Part shown: piece by piece, positions 42,297 to 51,970 of the stretch | Layout of the letters: each line of letters opens with the position of its first letter | Numbering within the stretch: position 1 is the stretch's first letter | NCBI GenBank assembly: GCA_902541695.1 | Contig: CACBRT010000005.1 | Coordinates: 1-56,469 of the forward strand | Direction: 5' to 3' | Source of the DNA: an uncultured Alphaproteobacteria bacterium | GTDB taxonomy: Bacteria > Pseudomonadota > Alphaproteobacteria > Rhodobacterales > Rhodobacteraceae | Length of the DNA stretch: 56,469 nucleotides | Made by a program: the position numbers and the translations under genes | Notes under the pieces: model-generated | What the model saw: only the letters and a program-made list of their open reading frames with translations | What the model was told of the DNA's origin: nothing | Databases searched by the model: none

Positions 42297-42764
42297 TTAA
42301 TATTTTTTTATATTTTGTCTAATAGCTTCGGATATAGCAATAGAAGCTGCGGTAGTTACGTTTAAACATCTTGCAGGAGTTAAAATTGGAATCTTTACAT
42401 TTAAAGATAGTGAATTTCTTACATCTGCAGAAACTCCCGAACTTTCACTCCCTACCATTAATATATCATCTGATTTGAATTTAAAATCGTATATATTGGT
42501 TGGTGATTTTACTGTAAGAAGAATTATTCTTCTTTGCTTTTCATAATTTATTTTAAAAGAATCAAAATCATTGTGGTTCTTAATTTTTACTAAATTTGTA
42601 TAGTCCATAGCTGTTCTTCGCAAAGACTTTATTGAAAAAGGAAATCCACAAGGTTCGATTAAATCTATTTCAACACCGAAACAAGCACATACTCTTATCA
42701 TGGCACCTAGATTTTGGGGTATATCAGGCTGATATATTGCTAATCTTATATTTTGTTGAGACAT
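42297..42764 (-). CDS. trmL: tRNA (cytidine/uridine-34-2'-O)-methyltransferase TrmL
   Basis: This 155-residue SPOUT methyltransferase methylates the ribose at the wobble base of leucine tRNAs. IYQPDIPQNLGAMIRVC near residue 10, DLIEPCGFPFSIKSLRRTAMDY near 33, VGSESSGVS near 100 and LTPARCLNVTTAASIAISEA near 128 form the knotted SAM site. Most homologues have GRESAG and RSLNV, so the text is slightly divergent but complete. It is divergent from petA, the usual alphaproteobacterial arrangement. Confidence 0.88.
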   Translation of the reverse strand: MSQQNIRLAIYQPDIPQNLGAMIRVCACFGVEIDLIEPCGFPFSIKSLRRTAMDYTNLVKIKNHNDFDSFKINYEKQRRIILLTVKSPTNIYDFKFKSDDILMVGSESSGVSADVRNSLSLNVKIPILTPARCLNVTTAASIAISEAIRQNIKKY

Positions 42765-42877
42765 TTTAAATACCTGCGTCCGAAAGTCTGCTAGACTAAT
42801 TAGTCTTAAACATATATATGATCCACTAATGGTTGAAGATATTTTTTTTATTATTAATTGATAGTCAGGAGATTACT

Positions 42878-43435
42878 GTGTCTGATACTAAAACTAAAGA
42901 GCCATCAAGAAGAGACTTCATTTATGTAGCCACTGCTGCAGCAGGAGCTGTTACCACTGCAGCTGCCGTTTGGCCGTTAATTGATCAAATGAATCCTTCA
43001 GCCGATGTACAGGCTTTATCATCAATAGAAGTTGATGTAGCGGATGTAGAACCAGGTTCTCAAATAACTGTAAAATGGCTTGGAAAGCCTGTTTTTATTA
43101 GAAGACGGACACAAGACGAGATAGATGAGGCTAGAAGTGTAGATATCGCATCATTACCTGATCCTTTGTCTTTCAATGAAAACAAGCCTGATACAGATGC
43201 GAGCGATGTTAATAGGACTTTAGATGAAGATGGTGAATGGCTTGTTATGGTTGGAGTATGCACCCATTTAGGTTGTGTACCACTAGCAGAGGCAGGAGAT
43301 TACAATGGCTGGTTTTGTCCATGTCATGGATCACATTATGATACTGCTGGAAGAATCAGAAAGGGACCTGCACCAAAAAATTTACCGGTTCCTACTGCAA
43401 AATTTGTTGAAGATTTGATTATTAAACTCGGTTAA
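42878..43435 (+). CDS. petA: Ubiquinol-cytochrome c reductase Rieske iron-sulfur subunit
   Basis: The 185-residue subunit carries the [2Fe-2S] cluster of cytochrome bc1. The cluster ligands lie in CTHLGCVP near residue 128 and CPCHGSHYD near 148. A twin-arginine motif ([16 protein letters not shown]) near residue 10 marks Tat-dependent membrane insertion. GTG 42878 is taken as start because AGGAG lies 6 bases ahead and it gives the normal short N-terminus. The open frame extends to 42833 but would add 15 hydrophobic residues not found in homologues. petB begins 14 bases after the stop. Confidence 0.93.
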   Translation: MSDTKTKEPSRRDFIYVATAAAGAVTTAAAVWPLIDQMNPSADVQALSSIEVDVADVEPGSQITVKWLGKPVFIRRRTQDEIDEARSVDIASLPDPLSFNENKPDTDASDVNRTLDEDGEWLVMVGVCTHLGCVPLAEAGDYNGWFCPCHGSHYDTAGRIRKGPAPKNLPVPTAKFVEDLIIKLG

Positions 43436-43449
43436 AAAGGAAAAAAGTT

Positions 43450-44805
43450 ATGGGTGGAATTCCTCACGATCATTATAAACCTAAACCTGGATTTCAGACA
43501 TGGATGCACAAAAGGCTTCCAATTTTTGGATTGATGTATGATACATTAATGATCCCTACTCCAAAAAATTTGAATTGGATGTGGATTTGGGGTGTTGTGT
43601 TAACATTTTGCCTTTTTTTACAAATAATTACCGGAATTGTTTTGGTAATGCATTATACACCACATATTGATAATGCTTTTGATAGTGTTGAACATATAAT
43701 GAGAAACGTTAATGCTGGTTGGGCAATCAGGTATATACATGCGAATGGTGCATCTTTATTTTTTATAGCCGTTTACATGCACATTTTTAGAGGTTTGTAC
43801 TATGGTTCATATAAAGAACCTCGCGAAATAACCTGGATACTAGGAATGCTAATTTATGTTGCAATGATGGCTACAGTATTCTTAGGCTATGTTTTACCTT
43901 GGGGACAAATGTCATTTTGGGGAGCAACTGTTATAACAAGTTTATTTGGAGCTATTCCAGTTGTAGGTGAACCTTTTCAAACATGGCTGTTAGGAGGTCC
44001 AGCAGTAGATAATGCAACATTAAATAGGTTTTTCAGTCTTCATTATTTGTTGCCTTTTGTCATATTGGGCTTGGTAATATTACATATATGGGCATTTCAT
44101 ACAACAGGTAATAATAATCCAACAGGCGTTGAAGTTAGGAGAACTTCAAAAGAAGACGCACAAAAAGATACTGTGCCTTTTTGGCCTTACTACGTAATTA
44201 AAGATATGTTTGCACTAGTTTTAATATTAATTGCATTTGTTTCAGTTGTAGCTTTTATGCCTAACTATTTAGGTCATCCTGATAATTATATTGAAGCTAA
44301 TGCTTTAGTTACACCTGCTCACATTGTTCCTGAATGGTATTTGCTTCCTTTTTACGCTATTTTGAGGGCATTTACCGCAGACGTATGGGTTGTACAATTC
44401 GCTACTTTTATTACTGGCGGGGTGGTAACTGCTAAACTTTTTGGTGTAATAGCAATGTTTGGAGCAATAGTTGTAATGGCACTTGCGCCTTGGTTAGATA
44501 CATCATCTGTTAGATCAGGTAGATATAGACCACAATTTAAATGGTGGTTTGCCATATTAGTGTTTGATTTTATTGTACTTATGTGGTGTGGTGCAATGCC
44601 TGCAGAAGAACCATATGCAACAATAGCTTTAATTGGATCAGCGTACTGGTTTGCATATTTTCTGCTTATATTACCTATATTAGGTATAATAGAAACTCCA
44701 GATAAACAACCAGAAACAATTGAAGAAGCTGTAAAGATAGCAAGCAAAAAGAAAAAGTCTTCACAATCTGATAGTTTGGATGGCAACACGGTACCTGCAG
44801 AATAA
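43450..44805 (+). CDS. petB: Cytochrome b subunit of the bc1 complex
   Basis: This 451-residue membrane protein has the two quinone sites and four haem-ligating histidines of cytochrome b. The first His pair partners lie in [12 protein letters not shown] near residue 95 and [11 protein letters not shown] near 197, with the second members in [13 protein letters not shown] and [28 protein letters not shown] (the PEWY quinol-site motif) is near 295. About eight to nine transmembrane helices are visible. A lysine/serine-rich tail ends the protein. An AAAGGA ribosome site precedes the ATG, and the stop overlaps a possible petC start. Confidence 0.95.
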   Translation: MGGIPHDHYKPKPGFQTWMHKRLPIFGLMYDTLMIPTPKNLNWMWIWGVVLTFCLFLQIITGIVLVMHYTPHIDNAFDSVEHIMRNVNAGWAIRYIHANGASLFFIAVYMHIFRGLYYGSYKEPREITWILGMLIYVAMMATVFLGYVLPWGQMSFWGATVITSLFGAIPVVGEPFQTWLLGGPAVDNATLNRFFSLHYLLPFVILGLVILHIWAFHTTGNNNPTGVEVRRTSKEDAQKDTVPFWPYYVIKDMFALVLILIAFVSVVAFMPNYLGHPDNYIEANALVTPAHIVPEWYLLPFYAILRAFTADVWVVQFATFITGGVVTAKLFGVIAMFGAIVVMALAPWLDTSSVRSGRYRPQFKWWFAILVFDFIVLMWCGAMPAEEPYATIALIGSAYWFAYFLLILPILGIIETPDKQPETIEEAVKIASKKKKSSQSDSLDGNTVPAE

Positions 44806-44834
44806 TGTATATTTTTTTAAAGAAGAAACGTATT

Positions 44835-45623
44835 ATGAATAGATTTTCTTTAATCTTTTTAATTTTAGTGAGTTTTACCTTATTTGTAAATAAGTCCCAC
44901 TCTGCAGGTGAGGCAGAAAAAATTAATGATGTTGACTTTTCTTTTGAAGGCCCCTTCGGAACTTTTGATAGAAATCAATTACAAAGAGGCCTTCAAGTTT
45001 ATACTGAGGTTTGTGCTGGGTGTCATGGAATGAAACAGGTAGCTTTTAGAACATTAGGTGATCCAGGAGGACCAGAGCTAGAACCTAAACAAGTGAAAGC
45101 TTACGCAGCTCAGTATGAGATATATGATGCTGAACTTGACGATTTCAGAGATGGAAAACCGTCAGATAAATTTCCTGTATCAGGTGTTGAAAACGCTCCT
45201 GATTTGAGTCTTATCGCTAAAGCCCGTGCCGGTTTTCATGGTCCATATGGAACTGGTATCAATCAATTAATAAAAGGAATGGGAGGACCAGAATATATAG
45301 TTAACTTATTAGCTGGCTTTACTGGTGAAGAAAAGGAACAGGCCGGAGTTACCTTATATGAGAATAAATATTATCCAGGAAAATGGATTGGTATGGCTCA
45401 ACCTTTATGGGGAGATGATGTTGAATATATAGACGGGACGGAAGCTACAATTGATCAACAAGCAAGAGATGTTGCTGCATTTTTGATGTGGGCTGCTGAA
45501 CCAAAACTTAACGCTAGAAAAGAGTTTGGATTTACAGCAGCGGCTTACTTAGTTGTGTTAGCTGTACTTTTATATTTTACAAATAAGAAAATTTGGGCAA
45601 ATGTAAAAAGAAAGCAAGTTTAG
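44835..45623 (+). CDS. petC: Cytochrome c1 subunit of the bc1 complex
   Basis: This is a 262-residue cytochrome c1. A signal peptide ([22 protein letters not shown]) leads into the haem-binding motif CAGCH near residue 48. The axial methionine is in [11 protein letters not shown] near 190, and a C-terminal membrane anchor ([14 protein letters not shown]) ends in a basic tail. An earlier in-frame ATG at 44805 overlaps the petB stop and would add KKK before the signal peptide. I prefer 44835, which gives a conventional signal sequence, but the upstream start is possible. It completes a petABC operon. Confidence 0.92.
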   Translation: MNRFSLIFLILVSFTLFVNKSHSAGEAEKINDVDFSFEGPFGTFDRNQLQRGLQVYTEVCAGCHGMKQVAFRTLGDPGGPELEPKQVKAYAAQYEIYDAELDDFRDGKPSDKFPVSGVENAPDLSLIAKARAGFHGPYGTGINQLIKGMGGPEYIVNLLAGFTGEEKEQAGVTLYENKYYPGKWIGMAQPLWGDDVEYIDGTEATIDQQARDVAAFLMWAAEPKLNARKEFGFTAAAYLVVLAVLLYFTNKKIWANVKRKQV

Positions 45624-45706
45624 TTTTTATTTTTTTAATTTTCTGTAATAATCTAATTGTAAAATTAAAGTTTTTTATAACTCTAATGTGATTTAAGAGT
45701 AAAACT

Positions 45707-46789
45707 ATGTCTATGAATAGCTTTGGTCATCTATACCGGTTTACTACATGGGGCGAAAGTCATGGAAAAGCAATAGGAGTTACTATTGATGGCTGTCCTC
45801 CAAGGATTGATTTAACTGAAAAAGAAATACAAAATTTTTTAGATAAAAGAAAACCAGGTCAAAATAAATTTACTACTCAAAGAAAAGAACCGGATAATGT
45901 TGAAATTTTATCAGGTGTTTTTGAAGGTAAGACTACTGGTACTCCAATACAATTAATGATTAAAAATGTAGACCAAAGGTCAAAAGATTACTCAAAAATT
46001 TCTTCTTCATTTAGACCCGGTCATGCAGATATTACATACTTTCAAAAATATGGAATTCGGGATTATAGAGGTGGAGGCAGATCATCCGCAAGAGAAACTG
46101 CAGCAAGGGTAGCTGCAGGTGCTGTAGCAAGTCTTGCTTTAAAAAATATAATTCCCAAACTAGAAATATTTGGTTATTTGGTCCAAATTGGTAGTAAAAA
46201 AATTAACAGAAATAATTTTGATCAAAAACAAATATTAAAAAATCCATTTTGGTGTCCAGATAAAGAAGAGGTTGATAATTGGTCTCTTTATTTGAGTAAA
46301 ATTCGTAAAGATGGAAATTCTGTTGGGGCAATAATTGAAGTAATTGCAAAAAACCTTCCGGCAGGTATTGGAGCACCGATTTACAATAAATTAGATACTC
46401 AAATTGCTGCTGCTATGATGTCTATTAATGCTGTAAAAGGTGTTGAGATTGGAGAAGGAATGAATTCAGCCACTCTCACTGGAGATGAAAATGCTGATGA
46501 AATTAGGTCAAATAAAACAAATTTACCTATTTATGAATCTAACAATTCTGGAGGAATTTTAGGAGGAATTTCTACGGGGCAGGATTTGATCACTAGATTT
46601 GCAGTAAAACCAACTTCATCAATTCTTAAAACAAAAAACACAGTAAATGAAAATTACGATAATGTTCAAATTCAAACAACTGGGAGGCATGACCCATGTG
46701 TTGGAATAAGAGCAGTACCTGTAGGTGAAGCCATGATGGCATGTGTTCTGTTAGATCAATATTTAATAAATAGAGGGCAAATTGGTTAA
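45707..46789 (+). CDS. aroC: Chorismate synthase
   Basis: This 360-residue enzyme converts EPSP to chorismate with reduced FMN, the last common step of aromatic amino-acid synthesis. Family motifs are complete: [14 protein letters not shown] near residue 10, [20 protein letters not shown] near 108, [18 protein letters not shown] near 128 and [20 protein letters not shown] near 325. Either ATG 45707 or 45713 can be the start. It ends four bases from the end of tlyA on the opposite strand. Confidence 0.95.
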   Translation: MSMNSFGHLYRFTTWGESHGKAIGVTIDGCPPRIDLTEKEIQNFLDKRKPGQNKFTTQRKEPDNVEILSGVFEGKTTGTPIQLMIKNVDQRSKDYSKISSSFRPGHADITYFQKYGIRDYRGGGRSSARETAARVAAGAVASLALKNIIPKLEIFGYLVQIGSKKINRNNFDQKQILKNPFWCPDKEEVDNWSLYLSKIRKDGNSVGAIIEVIAKNLPAGIGAPIYNKLDTQIAAAMMSINAVKGVEIGEGMNSATLTGDENADEIRSNKTNLPIYESNNSGGILGGISTGQDLITRFAVKPTSSILKTKNTVNENYDNVQIQTTGRHDPCVGIRAVPVGEAMMACVLLDQYLINRGQIG

Positions 46790-46793
46790 ATCT

Positions 46794-47552
46794 TCATTGC
46801 TTCTTTGCGTACAGTAGAAATTCTTTATTTCCTGATCTACCAACTATCGGGCTCTCTTTTATATCAATAAAGGACCATTTAAGTTCAGTAACAAACTGTT
46901 TTATCTTTAATATTACATCTTTAATATACTCTTCATTCTTTACTATGCCATTTTTATTCAAATGTTTTTTTGATAGTTCAAATTGAGGTTTTATTAAACA
47001 TATCATTTTTGTATCCTTTTGTACTTTAGACATTACAAATGGTAATGCTTTAGTTACGGATATGAAGGACAAGTCAATAACCATTAGTTGTGGGTAAGAT
47101 AAATTTAGTTCTCTAATTGACCTAATGTCAGTAGACGAAATATTTATTACTCTTTTATCATTTTTCAATTTTTCATGTAATTGATTTGTACCAACATCAA
47201 CCGAATAAACTAGTTTAGCACCCTTTTCTATACAAACTTCTGTAAAGCCTCCTGTTGAGGCTCCTATATCATAAACAATTTTTCCAGTTACATCTAAATC
47301 AAATTTTTCTAGAGCGTATAGCAATTTTATTGCACCTCGGCTTACCCACTGTTTATGATCTTTTTTTACATAAATTTTATCCTCTTTGTTTACCAAATAA
47401 GAATTTTTTTTGACAATTTTTGAATTAACAAATACTTTTCCTTGCTTTATAAGATCTATCGCTTTGGCTCTACTTTCAGTGAAGCCTAGATTATATAGTG
47501 TTAAATCTAACCTTAAATTTTTTTTATGTGGTCTGTAATTTACTTTAGACAT
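46794..47552 (-). CDS. tlyA: TlyA-family rRNA 2'-O-methyltransferase
   Basis: The 252-residue protein combines an N-terminal S4 RNA-binding domain (RLDLTLYNLGFTESRAKAID near residue 14) with an FtsJ-like methyltransferase domain. YDIGASTGGFTEVCIEKGAK near 92 is the SAM loop, VIDLSFISVTKALP near 158 supplies the aspartate, and CLIKPQFE near 185 the lysine of the catalytic set. TlyA enzymes methylate cytidines in 23S and sometimes 16S rRNA. It is a single leftward gene, divergent from hemF. Confidence 0.9.
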   Translation of the reverse strand: MSKVNYRPHKKNLRLDLTLYNLGFTESRAKAIDLIKQGKVFVNSKIVKKNSYLVNKEDKIYVKKDHKQWVSRGAIKLLYALEKFDLDVTGKIVYDIGASTGGFTEVCIEKGAKLVYSVDVGTNQLHEKLKNDKRVINISSTDIRSIRELNLSYPQLMVIDLSFISVTKALPFVMSKVQKDTKMICLIKPQFELSKKHLNKNGIVKNEEYIKDVILKIKQFVTELKWSFIDIKESPIVGRSGNKEFLLYAKKQ

Positions 47553-47642
47553 TAAATTAAGTTATTTCTTTTGAATAAATAAAAGATTAAGTACTATCAT
47601 AAAAAAAGAATTAAAAAAAAAAAAAATTCAAAGGATACCAGC

Positions 47643-48545
47643 ATGGAAACAAGAGAAATTGTCGGGGATAGCGAAAAGCAAATTGCAAAAGAATGGTTCG
47701 AAGAATTGAGAGATATGATATGCGAAGATTTTGAAAAAATTGAAATATTAAAAGATTCAGGAGAATTATCTTCAAGACCACCTGGAAAATTTGAAAAAAA
47801 GCAAACTTTTAGAAAAAGTAAAAATGGGGAAGATGGAGGTGGTGGCATTATGTCTGTAATGAGAGATGGAAGGGTTTTTGAAAAGGTTGGTGTAAATGTT
47901 TCAACTGTTTATGGAAATCTAGAACCTTTAGCTCAAAAAAGTTTATCATCTAGGCATAATATACCAGGTTTAAAAGAAGATCCTCAGTTTTGGGCTTCTG
48001 GAATAAGCCTAGTTGCACATATGCAGTCTCCAAAGACACCTGCAGTTCACATGAATACAAGAATGTTTTGGACTAAGGGTATGAGCTGGTTTGGAGGGGG
48101 ATCAGATTTAAATCCTATGGTAGAAAATGAAGAGGACACTAGATACTTTCACAATGAACTAAAAAAAGTATGCGATAAAGCTAATAAAGAATATTATACA
48201 AAATTCAAAAATTGGGCAGATGAATACTTTATGATAAAACATTGGAATGAACCCAGAGGAGTTGGTGGAATTTTTTTTGATGATCTAAATACAGAGAATT
48301 GGCAAAAAGATTTTACTTTTGTCAAAAGTGTAGGAAGAGCATTTCTTGATTCTTTTTCTGCAATCACAAAACATCACATGAAAAAACCTTGGACTTCAGA
48401 AGAAAGAGAAAGGCAACTTATAAAAAGGGGAAGATACGCTGAGTTCAATCTTGTTTATGATAGAGGAACACAATTTGGTCTTCAAACTGGCCATAATCCT
48501 GAGGCAGTATTAATGAGTTTACCACCTATTGCAAAATGGCCCTAG
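47643..48545 (+). CDS. hemF: Oxygen-dependent coproporphyrinogen III oxidase
   Basis: This 300-residue enzyme performs the aerobic decarboxylation of coproporphyrinogen III to protoporphyrinogen IX in haem synthesis. GGGGIMSVMRDGRVFEKVGV near residue 68, HMQSPKTPAVHMNTRMF near 127, WFGGGSDLNP near 150, RGVGGIFFDDLNTENW near 203 and KRGRYAEFNLVYDRGTQFGL near 262 are the family blocks. An AAAGGA ribosome site lies ahead of the ATG. Its presence implies aerobic growth, and it supplies haem for the bc1 complex encoded just upstream. It ends one base from the cca gene stop. Confidence 0.95.
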   Translation: METREIVGDSEKQIAKEWFEELRDMICEDFEKIEILKDSGELSSRPPGKFEKKQTFRKSKNGEDGGGGIMSVMRDGRVFEKVGVNVSTVYGNLEPLAQKSLSSRHNIPGLKEDPQFWASGISLVAHMQSPKTPAVHMNTRMFWTKGMSWFGGGSDLNPMVENEEDTRYFHNELKKVCDKANKEYYTKFKNWADEYFMIKHWNEPRGVGGIFFDDLNTENWQKDFTFVKSVGRAFLDSFSAITKHHMKKPWTSEERERQLIKRGRYAEFNLVYDRGTQFGLQTGHNPEAVLMSLPPIAKWP

Positions 48546-48546
48546 T

Positions 48547-49821
48547 TTATAATTTTAAAAATAATTGTTTTTTGTTAAGCTTAAAACCAGAATCTATCCA
48601 AGTTTTTTTTAATTTTTCTAAAATTGATCCTATTGCTTTACCGGAATAACCCATTTTGCATAGATCATTCCCATTTACTGGAAAATTCTTCATAGCTTTA
48701 GCACCATCTGTTATTTCTTCGAAATAAAGTAATAATTTTTGCTCAAACTTTTTTGATTTTATATAAACATCAAAATTTTTCTTGTTAGCTATATATAGTA
48801 ATAGAAGACCCAATCCATTTTTTTGACCGTAATTAAAACCTAAAGATTTGAAGTTTTTAGAATATTTTTCAAATTTATTATAAAAGTTAAACATCTTAAT
48901 TTCATTTCTATTAAGACTAAGTACTTCTTGTATAGATTTATGTTGACTTTTTAACAATATGCTTAATCTCAAAATTGGGTTTTTAAATTCAAAATTATTG
49001 CAACTAACATCTTTAAATATTTTTTTTATTAATATTTCTTCTAGTACAATAAGATTTATGGTTCTTTTTAAAGAAAAACTTGGAAACAAAACTTTTAATA
49101 CCCCAGTTTTATTCATAAAGCTTAAGGCTAAACTAGCACCATCGCTAGAAAGTATCATTTTAAACTCTCTCCATATTCTCTCTTTACTAAGTTTTTTTAC
49201 TAAGTCTTTAGTTTCATTAATTGTTTTTAAAGTTCTAAAATTGACACGTTTATTTTGTAAAGGGTATTTACTTAGAAAGCGAAAAAATCTTAAAATTCGA
49301 AGATGATCTTCTAATATTCTTTTTTTGGGATCTCCTATAAATTTTACTTTTCCATTAGTTAAATCTGAGAAATTATCAAGGGGATCTACTATTTCACCTT
49401 TCATATTTAGATATATAGCATTAAATGTAAAATCTCTTCTCTTAGCATCTTGTCTTATACAATTTGTATATTTAACAATCACTTTTCGTCCAAATGTTTC
49501 GATATCTTTTCTAAAACTAGTAATTTCAAATAGTTTTTTATTTATTATCACCGATAATGTACCATATTCAATCCCAGTCTGTATTATAGTACATTTGATA
49601 TTCTTTAATAATTCTTTAACTTCATGAGGAGTTATATTTATAGCAAAATCTATATTATCAAACTCTTCTTTCCAATACGAGGCTCTCACGCTGCCTCCTA
49701 CAACATAAAGATTTGCACCCCTTGAAGTTAAAATTTTTGAAATTCTTAAAATATCTTTTTCTAATAACCAAGAAATATCAAATGGTACTTTGATAAGATT
49801 ATTCTGTTGTAGAGACTTCAT
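48547..49821 (-). CDS. cca: CCA tRNA nucleotidyltransferase / poly(A) polymerase family, altered catalytic motif
   Basis: This 424-residue class II nucleotidyltransferase has the expected order of motifs. The head is VVGGSVRAS near residue 38, then FDNIDFAINITP, RRDFTFNAIYLNMKGEIVDP near 130 and DPKKRILEDHLRILRFFRF near 165; a helical body follows. In homologues the head reads GGxVRD...DxD; here the VRD aspartate is alanine and the first Asp of the DxD metal pair is Asn (NID). The remaining Asp is kept. ATG 49821 is preferred because the frame's TTG at 49848 overlaps the upstream Nudix gene; the ATG start leaves a four-base gap. CCA addition or poly(A) synthesis is the family role. Confidence 0.85.
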   Translation of the reverse strand: MKSLQQNNLIKVPFDISWLLEKDILRISKILTSRGANLYVVGGSVRASYWKEEFDNIDFAINITPHEVKELLKNIKCTIIQTGIEYGTLSVIINKKLFEITSFRKDIETFGRKVIVKYTNCIRQDAKRRDFTFNAIYLNMKGEIVDPLDNFSDLTNGKVKFIGDPKKRILEDHLRILRFFRFLSKYPLQNKRVNFRTLKTINETKDLVKKLSKERIWREFKMILSSDGASLALSFMNKTGVLKVLFPSFSLKRTINLIVLEEILIKKIFKDVSCNNFEFKNPILRLSILLKSQHKSIQEVLSLNRNEIKMFNFYNKFEKYSKNFKSLGFNYGQKNGLGLLLLYIANKKNFDVYIKSKKFEQKLLLYFEEITDGAKAMKNFPVNGNDLCKMGYSGKAIGSILEKLKKTWIDSGFKLNKKQLFLKL

Positions 49822-49825
49822 ATTT

Positions 49826-50461
49826 TTAACTTTGATATTTTTCAACAAAACTTTTTATAATTCTAGCAGTTGCTCCCCAAATATAATATGGACCATAGGG
49901 TACTGCAAAATAACCCCCACGTTGTTTATTTTGATAGAATTCATGATATCGCATATTTTCATCGTTAAGAAGAAAAACAAGTGGAACAAGAAATAATTCT
50001 TCGACTTCATTTTTGTTTATGATAAATGAAATTGGTTTTTTTATAAATCCAACAAATGGATATATTATAAATTGACTTACTGTTTCGTGCGGTGGAAGTA
50101 ACCCAAGAGTTTCAATGTTTTCTTTTTTAATACCAATTTCTTCCTCTACCTCTCTAAATCCAGCATCCACAATAGTAGGATCATCTTTGTCAATTCTTCC
50201 ACCAGGGAAAGATATTTGACCCGGATGAGAAGATAGATTTTTTGATCTCCTAGTGAAAACTACATACAAAGTTTCTTCTACCTCTCTTAAAAGAAAAAAA
50301 ACTGTAGCTTTTCGATAACTCCTTCGTTCATATTTGAATTTTTCACTATAAACAAAATGAAAATCTGAAGTAAATTTTACTGGCGGAAAATTTAATTGTT
50401 TATACTGATTAAATTCTTTTAAACTTAACTGAATTTTCTTTAAAATTGAAATGTTTTTCAA
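49826..50461 (-). CDS. Nudix hydrolase, CoA pyrophosphatase-like
   Basis: The 211-residue protein has the Nudix box as GGRIDKDDPTIVDAGFREVEEEIG near residue 95, with the REVEEE core that binds metal. It is preceded by SSHPGQISFPGG, the extended motif typical of CoA- and related-pyrophosphatases (NudL/YeaB type). The length is normal. It is upstream of cca with four bases between, and downstream of hslO by 18 bases, so the three are probably one operon. It likely hydrolyses CoA or its thioesters, but the substrate is inferred from the motif. Confidence 0.8.
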   Translation of the reverse strand: MKNISILKKIQLSLKEFNQYKQLNFPPVKFTSDFHFVYSEKFKYERRSYRKATVFFLLREVEETLYVVFTRRSKNLSSHPGQISFPGGRIDKDDPTIVDAGFREVEEEIGIKKENIETLGLLPPHETVSQFIIYPFVGFIKKPISFIINKNEVEELFLVPLVFLLNDENMRYHEFYQNKQRGGYFAVPYGPYYIWGATARIIKSFVEKYQS

Positions 50462-50479
50462 GTGTGTCCTATAACTAAT

Positions 50480-51457
50480 TTAGTTTCTATATCCTAATTC
50501 AGATGGACTAAGTATATATTTAGCTCCACAAAATTGACAATCTGCTGTTACTTTACCTAAATCATTGGTCATTAATTCAATTTCTTTCACTGAATATATC
50601 GACATAGTTTGTTTAACTTTATCAACACTACAGCTGCATCCAAAATCAAATTCCTTCTCTTCAAATACTCTAATGTTATTCTCTTCGAAACTTTGTAATA
50701 ACAAATCAGAAATAATATCCTTAAAATTATTTTTTTTAGAAAAAATATGATTTTCAAAAAGACAGGAAATTTTATTCCAACAATCCTTATTATCAAAAAT
50801 TTTATTTTTAACAACTTCGGATAATTCCTTATAACTTTTCACACTTTTATTAAAGTGATTCAATTTTTCTTCCTGAGGCAAAAGTTGCAACATTATTCCA
50901 ATACCTTTAAATTTAACTTTTTCTTTTTTATTAGAAATTTTTTGTACAAGAATATTAAATTTAGTATCTAATTGTTCAGAATTTTTGAAAAATTCTTCTG
51001 CTGATTTTTTTAAGCTATTTCCATTTAAATTAGAAATACCTTTATATGGTAAATTACCATCACCTTGATCAAGGATAGTAGCAAAGTATCCATCACCAAG
51101 AAGATCCCTAACTTTATTAGAATAAAAATTTAACTCCTTATTAAATTTAGCATAACCTCTTACAAATGATATAGTTTGGGGAGGTCTTCGAATAATAAAA
51201 TCAGAAGCTATTAATTTTAAATCTTTATTTCCATGTACCTGTAAAGATAACTTATGTTTTAGTTTAATAGAATCGGCCATTAAGATATTTAAAACGATAG
51301 TTTCTCCTAACAATTTTGAAATCTCTGGAGGGTAATTATGTTGAGAAATAATTTTATTTAGTGATCTTGAAGTTTGACAAATTCTTCCCCTAATAGGTAA
51401 ATCATCAAATTGAAAAGACATTACTTTATCGTATTCTATTTTTTTGTTATTACTCAT
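50480..51457 (-). CDS. hslO: Redox-regulated molecular chaperone Hsp33
   Basis: The 325-residue cytosolic holdase is activated by oxidation. The C-terminal zinc switch is clear: FGCSCSVDKV near residue 270 and ADCQFCGAKYILSP near 308 give the CxC and CxxC pairs that bind zinc when reduced. The N-terminal domain has RGRICQTSRSLNKIISQHNYP near 19 and ISFVRGYAKFN near 95, typical of alphaproteobacterial Hsp33, though the protein is lysine-rich. It heads the leftward hslO-Nudix-cca unit. Confidence 0.9.
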   Translation of the reverse strand: MSNNKKIEYDKVMSFQFDDLPIRGRICQTSRSLNKIISQHNYPPEISKLLGETIVLNILMADSIKLKHKLSLQVHGNKDLKLIASDFIIRRPPQTISFVRGYAKFNKELNFYSNKVRDLLGDGYFATILDQGDGNLPYKGISNLNGNSLKKSAEEFFKNSEQLDTKFNILVQKISNKKEKVKFKGIGIMLQLLPQEEKLNHFNKSVKSYKELSEVVKNKIFDNKDCWNKISCLFENHIFSKKNNFKDIISDLLLQSFEENNIRVFEEKEFDFGCSCSVDKVKQTMSIYSVKEIELMTNDLGKVTADCQFCGAKYILSPSELGYRN

Positions 51458-51532
51458 TACTATTTATAATTTTGGTAAGACTAAACACTGATATTTGTTA
51501 ATTATTATGTTAAAATAAAACAAGTGAAATAT

Positions 51533-51970
51533 ATGATTAGAATAGGCGAACCAGTAAAAAAAAATGTAAAATATCACTATAGACCAGGAATATACGGTAT
51601 AATTAAAGTAAATGATAATATCTTACTTACTGAACAAAATGAAAAAGAAATCCAACTTCCAGGAGGTGGGATAGATAAAGGAGAGCATTATATTACAGCA
51701 CTTGTAAGAGAAGTATATGAAGAAACTGGATGGAAAATACAACCAATTATTCGTTTAGGTTTCTTTCATAGATTTGTTTACATGCCAGAATATAGTAAAT
51801 GGGCACAAAAGGTTTGCCATATCTACCTTTGTAAAGGTTTGTATAATTTAACATCACCTTTAGAAAAAGGGCATAAAGCAATATTTATGAAGCCCAGAGA
51901 TGCAATTCTTTTTCTTGAAAGTCCTGGTGATCGTATTTTTGTAAAAAATTATTTTGGCTTAAAGTCCTAA
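51533..51970 (+). CDS. Nudix hydrolase, MutT-like
   Basis: This protein of about 145 residues contains the Nudix box GGGIDKGEHYITALVREVYEETGW near residue 40, starting GGGIDKGEHYI and ending REVYEETGW. YRPGIYGIIKVNDNILLTEQ lies before it and FFHRFVYMPEYSKWAQKVCH after. Either GTG 51524 or ATG 51533 could be the start; the latter has a weak AAGTGA-type ribosome site. Its TAA shares bases with the TAG of the transglycosylase gene on the other strand (51967-51970). The substrate is unknown. Confidence 0.75.
   Translation: MIRIGEPVKKNVKYHYRPGIYGIIKVNDNILLTEQNEKEIQLPGGGIDKGEHYITALVREVYEETGWKIQPIIRLGFFHRFVYMPEYSKWAQKVCHIYLCKGLYNLTSPLEKGHKAIFMKPRDAILFLESPGDRIFVKNYFGLKS

Noticed and set aside
43060-43263. 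Minus-strand frame inside petA
   Set aside because: Antisense to the Rieske gene, with no start signals; composition explained by the coding strand.
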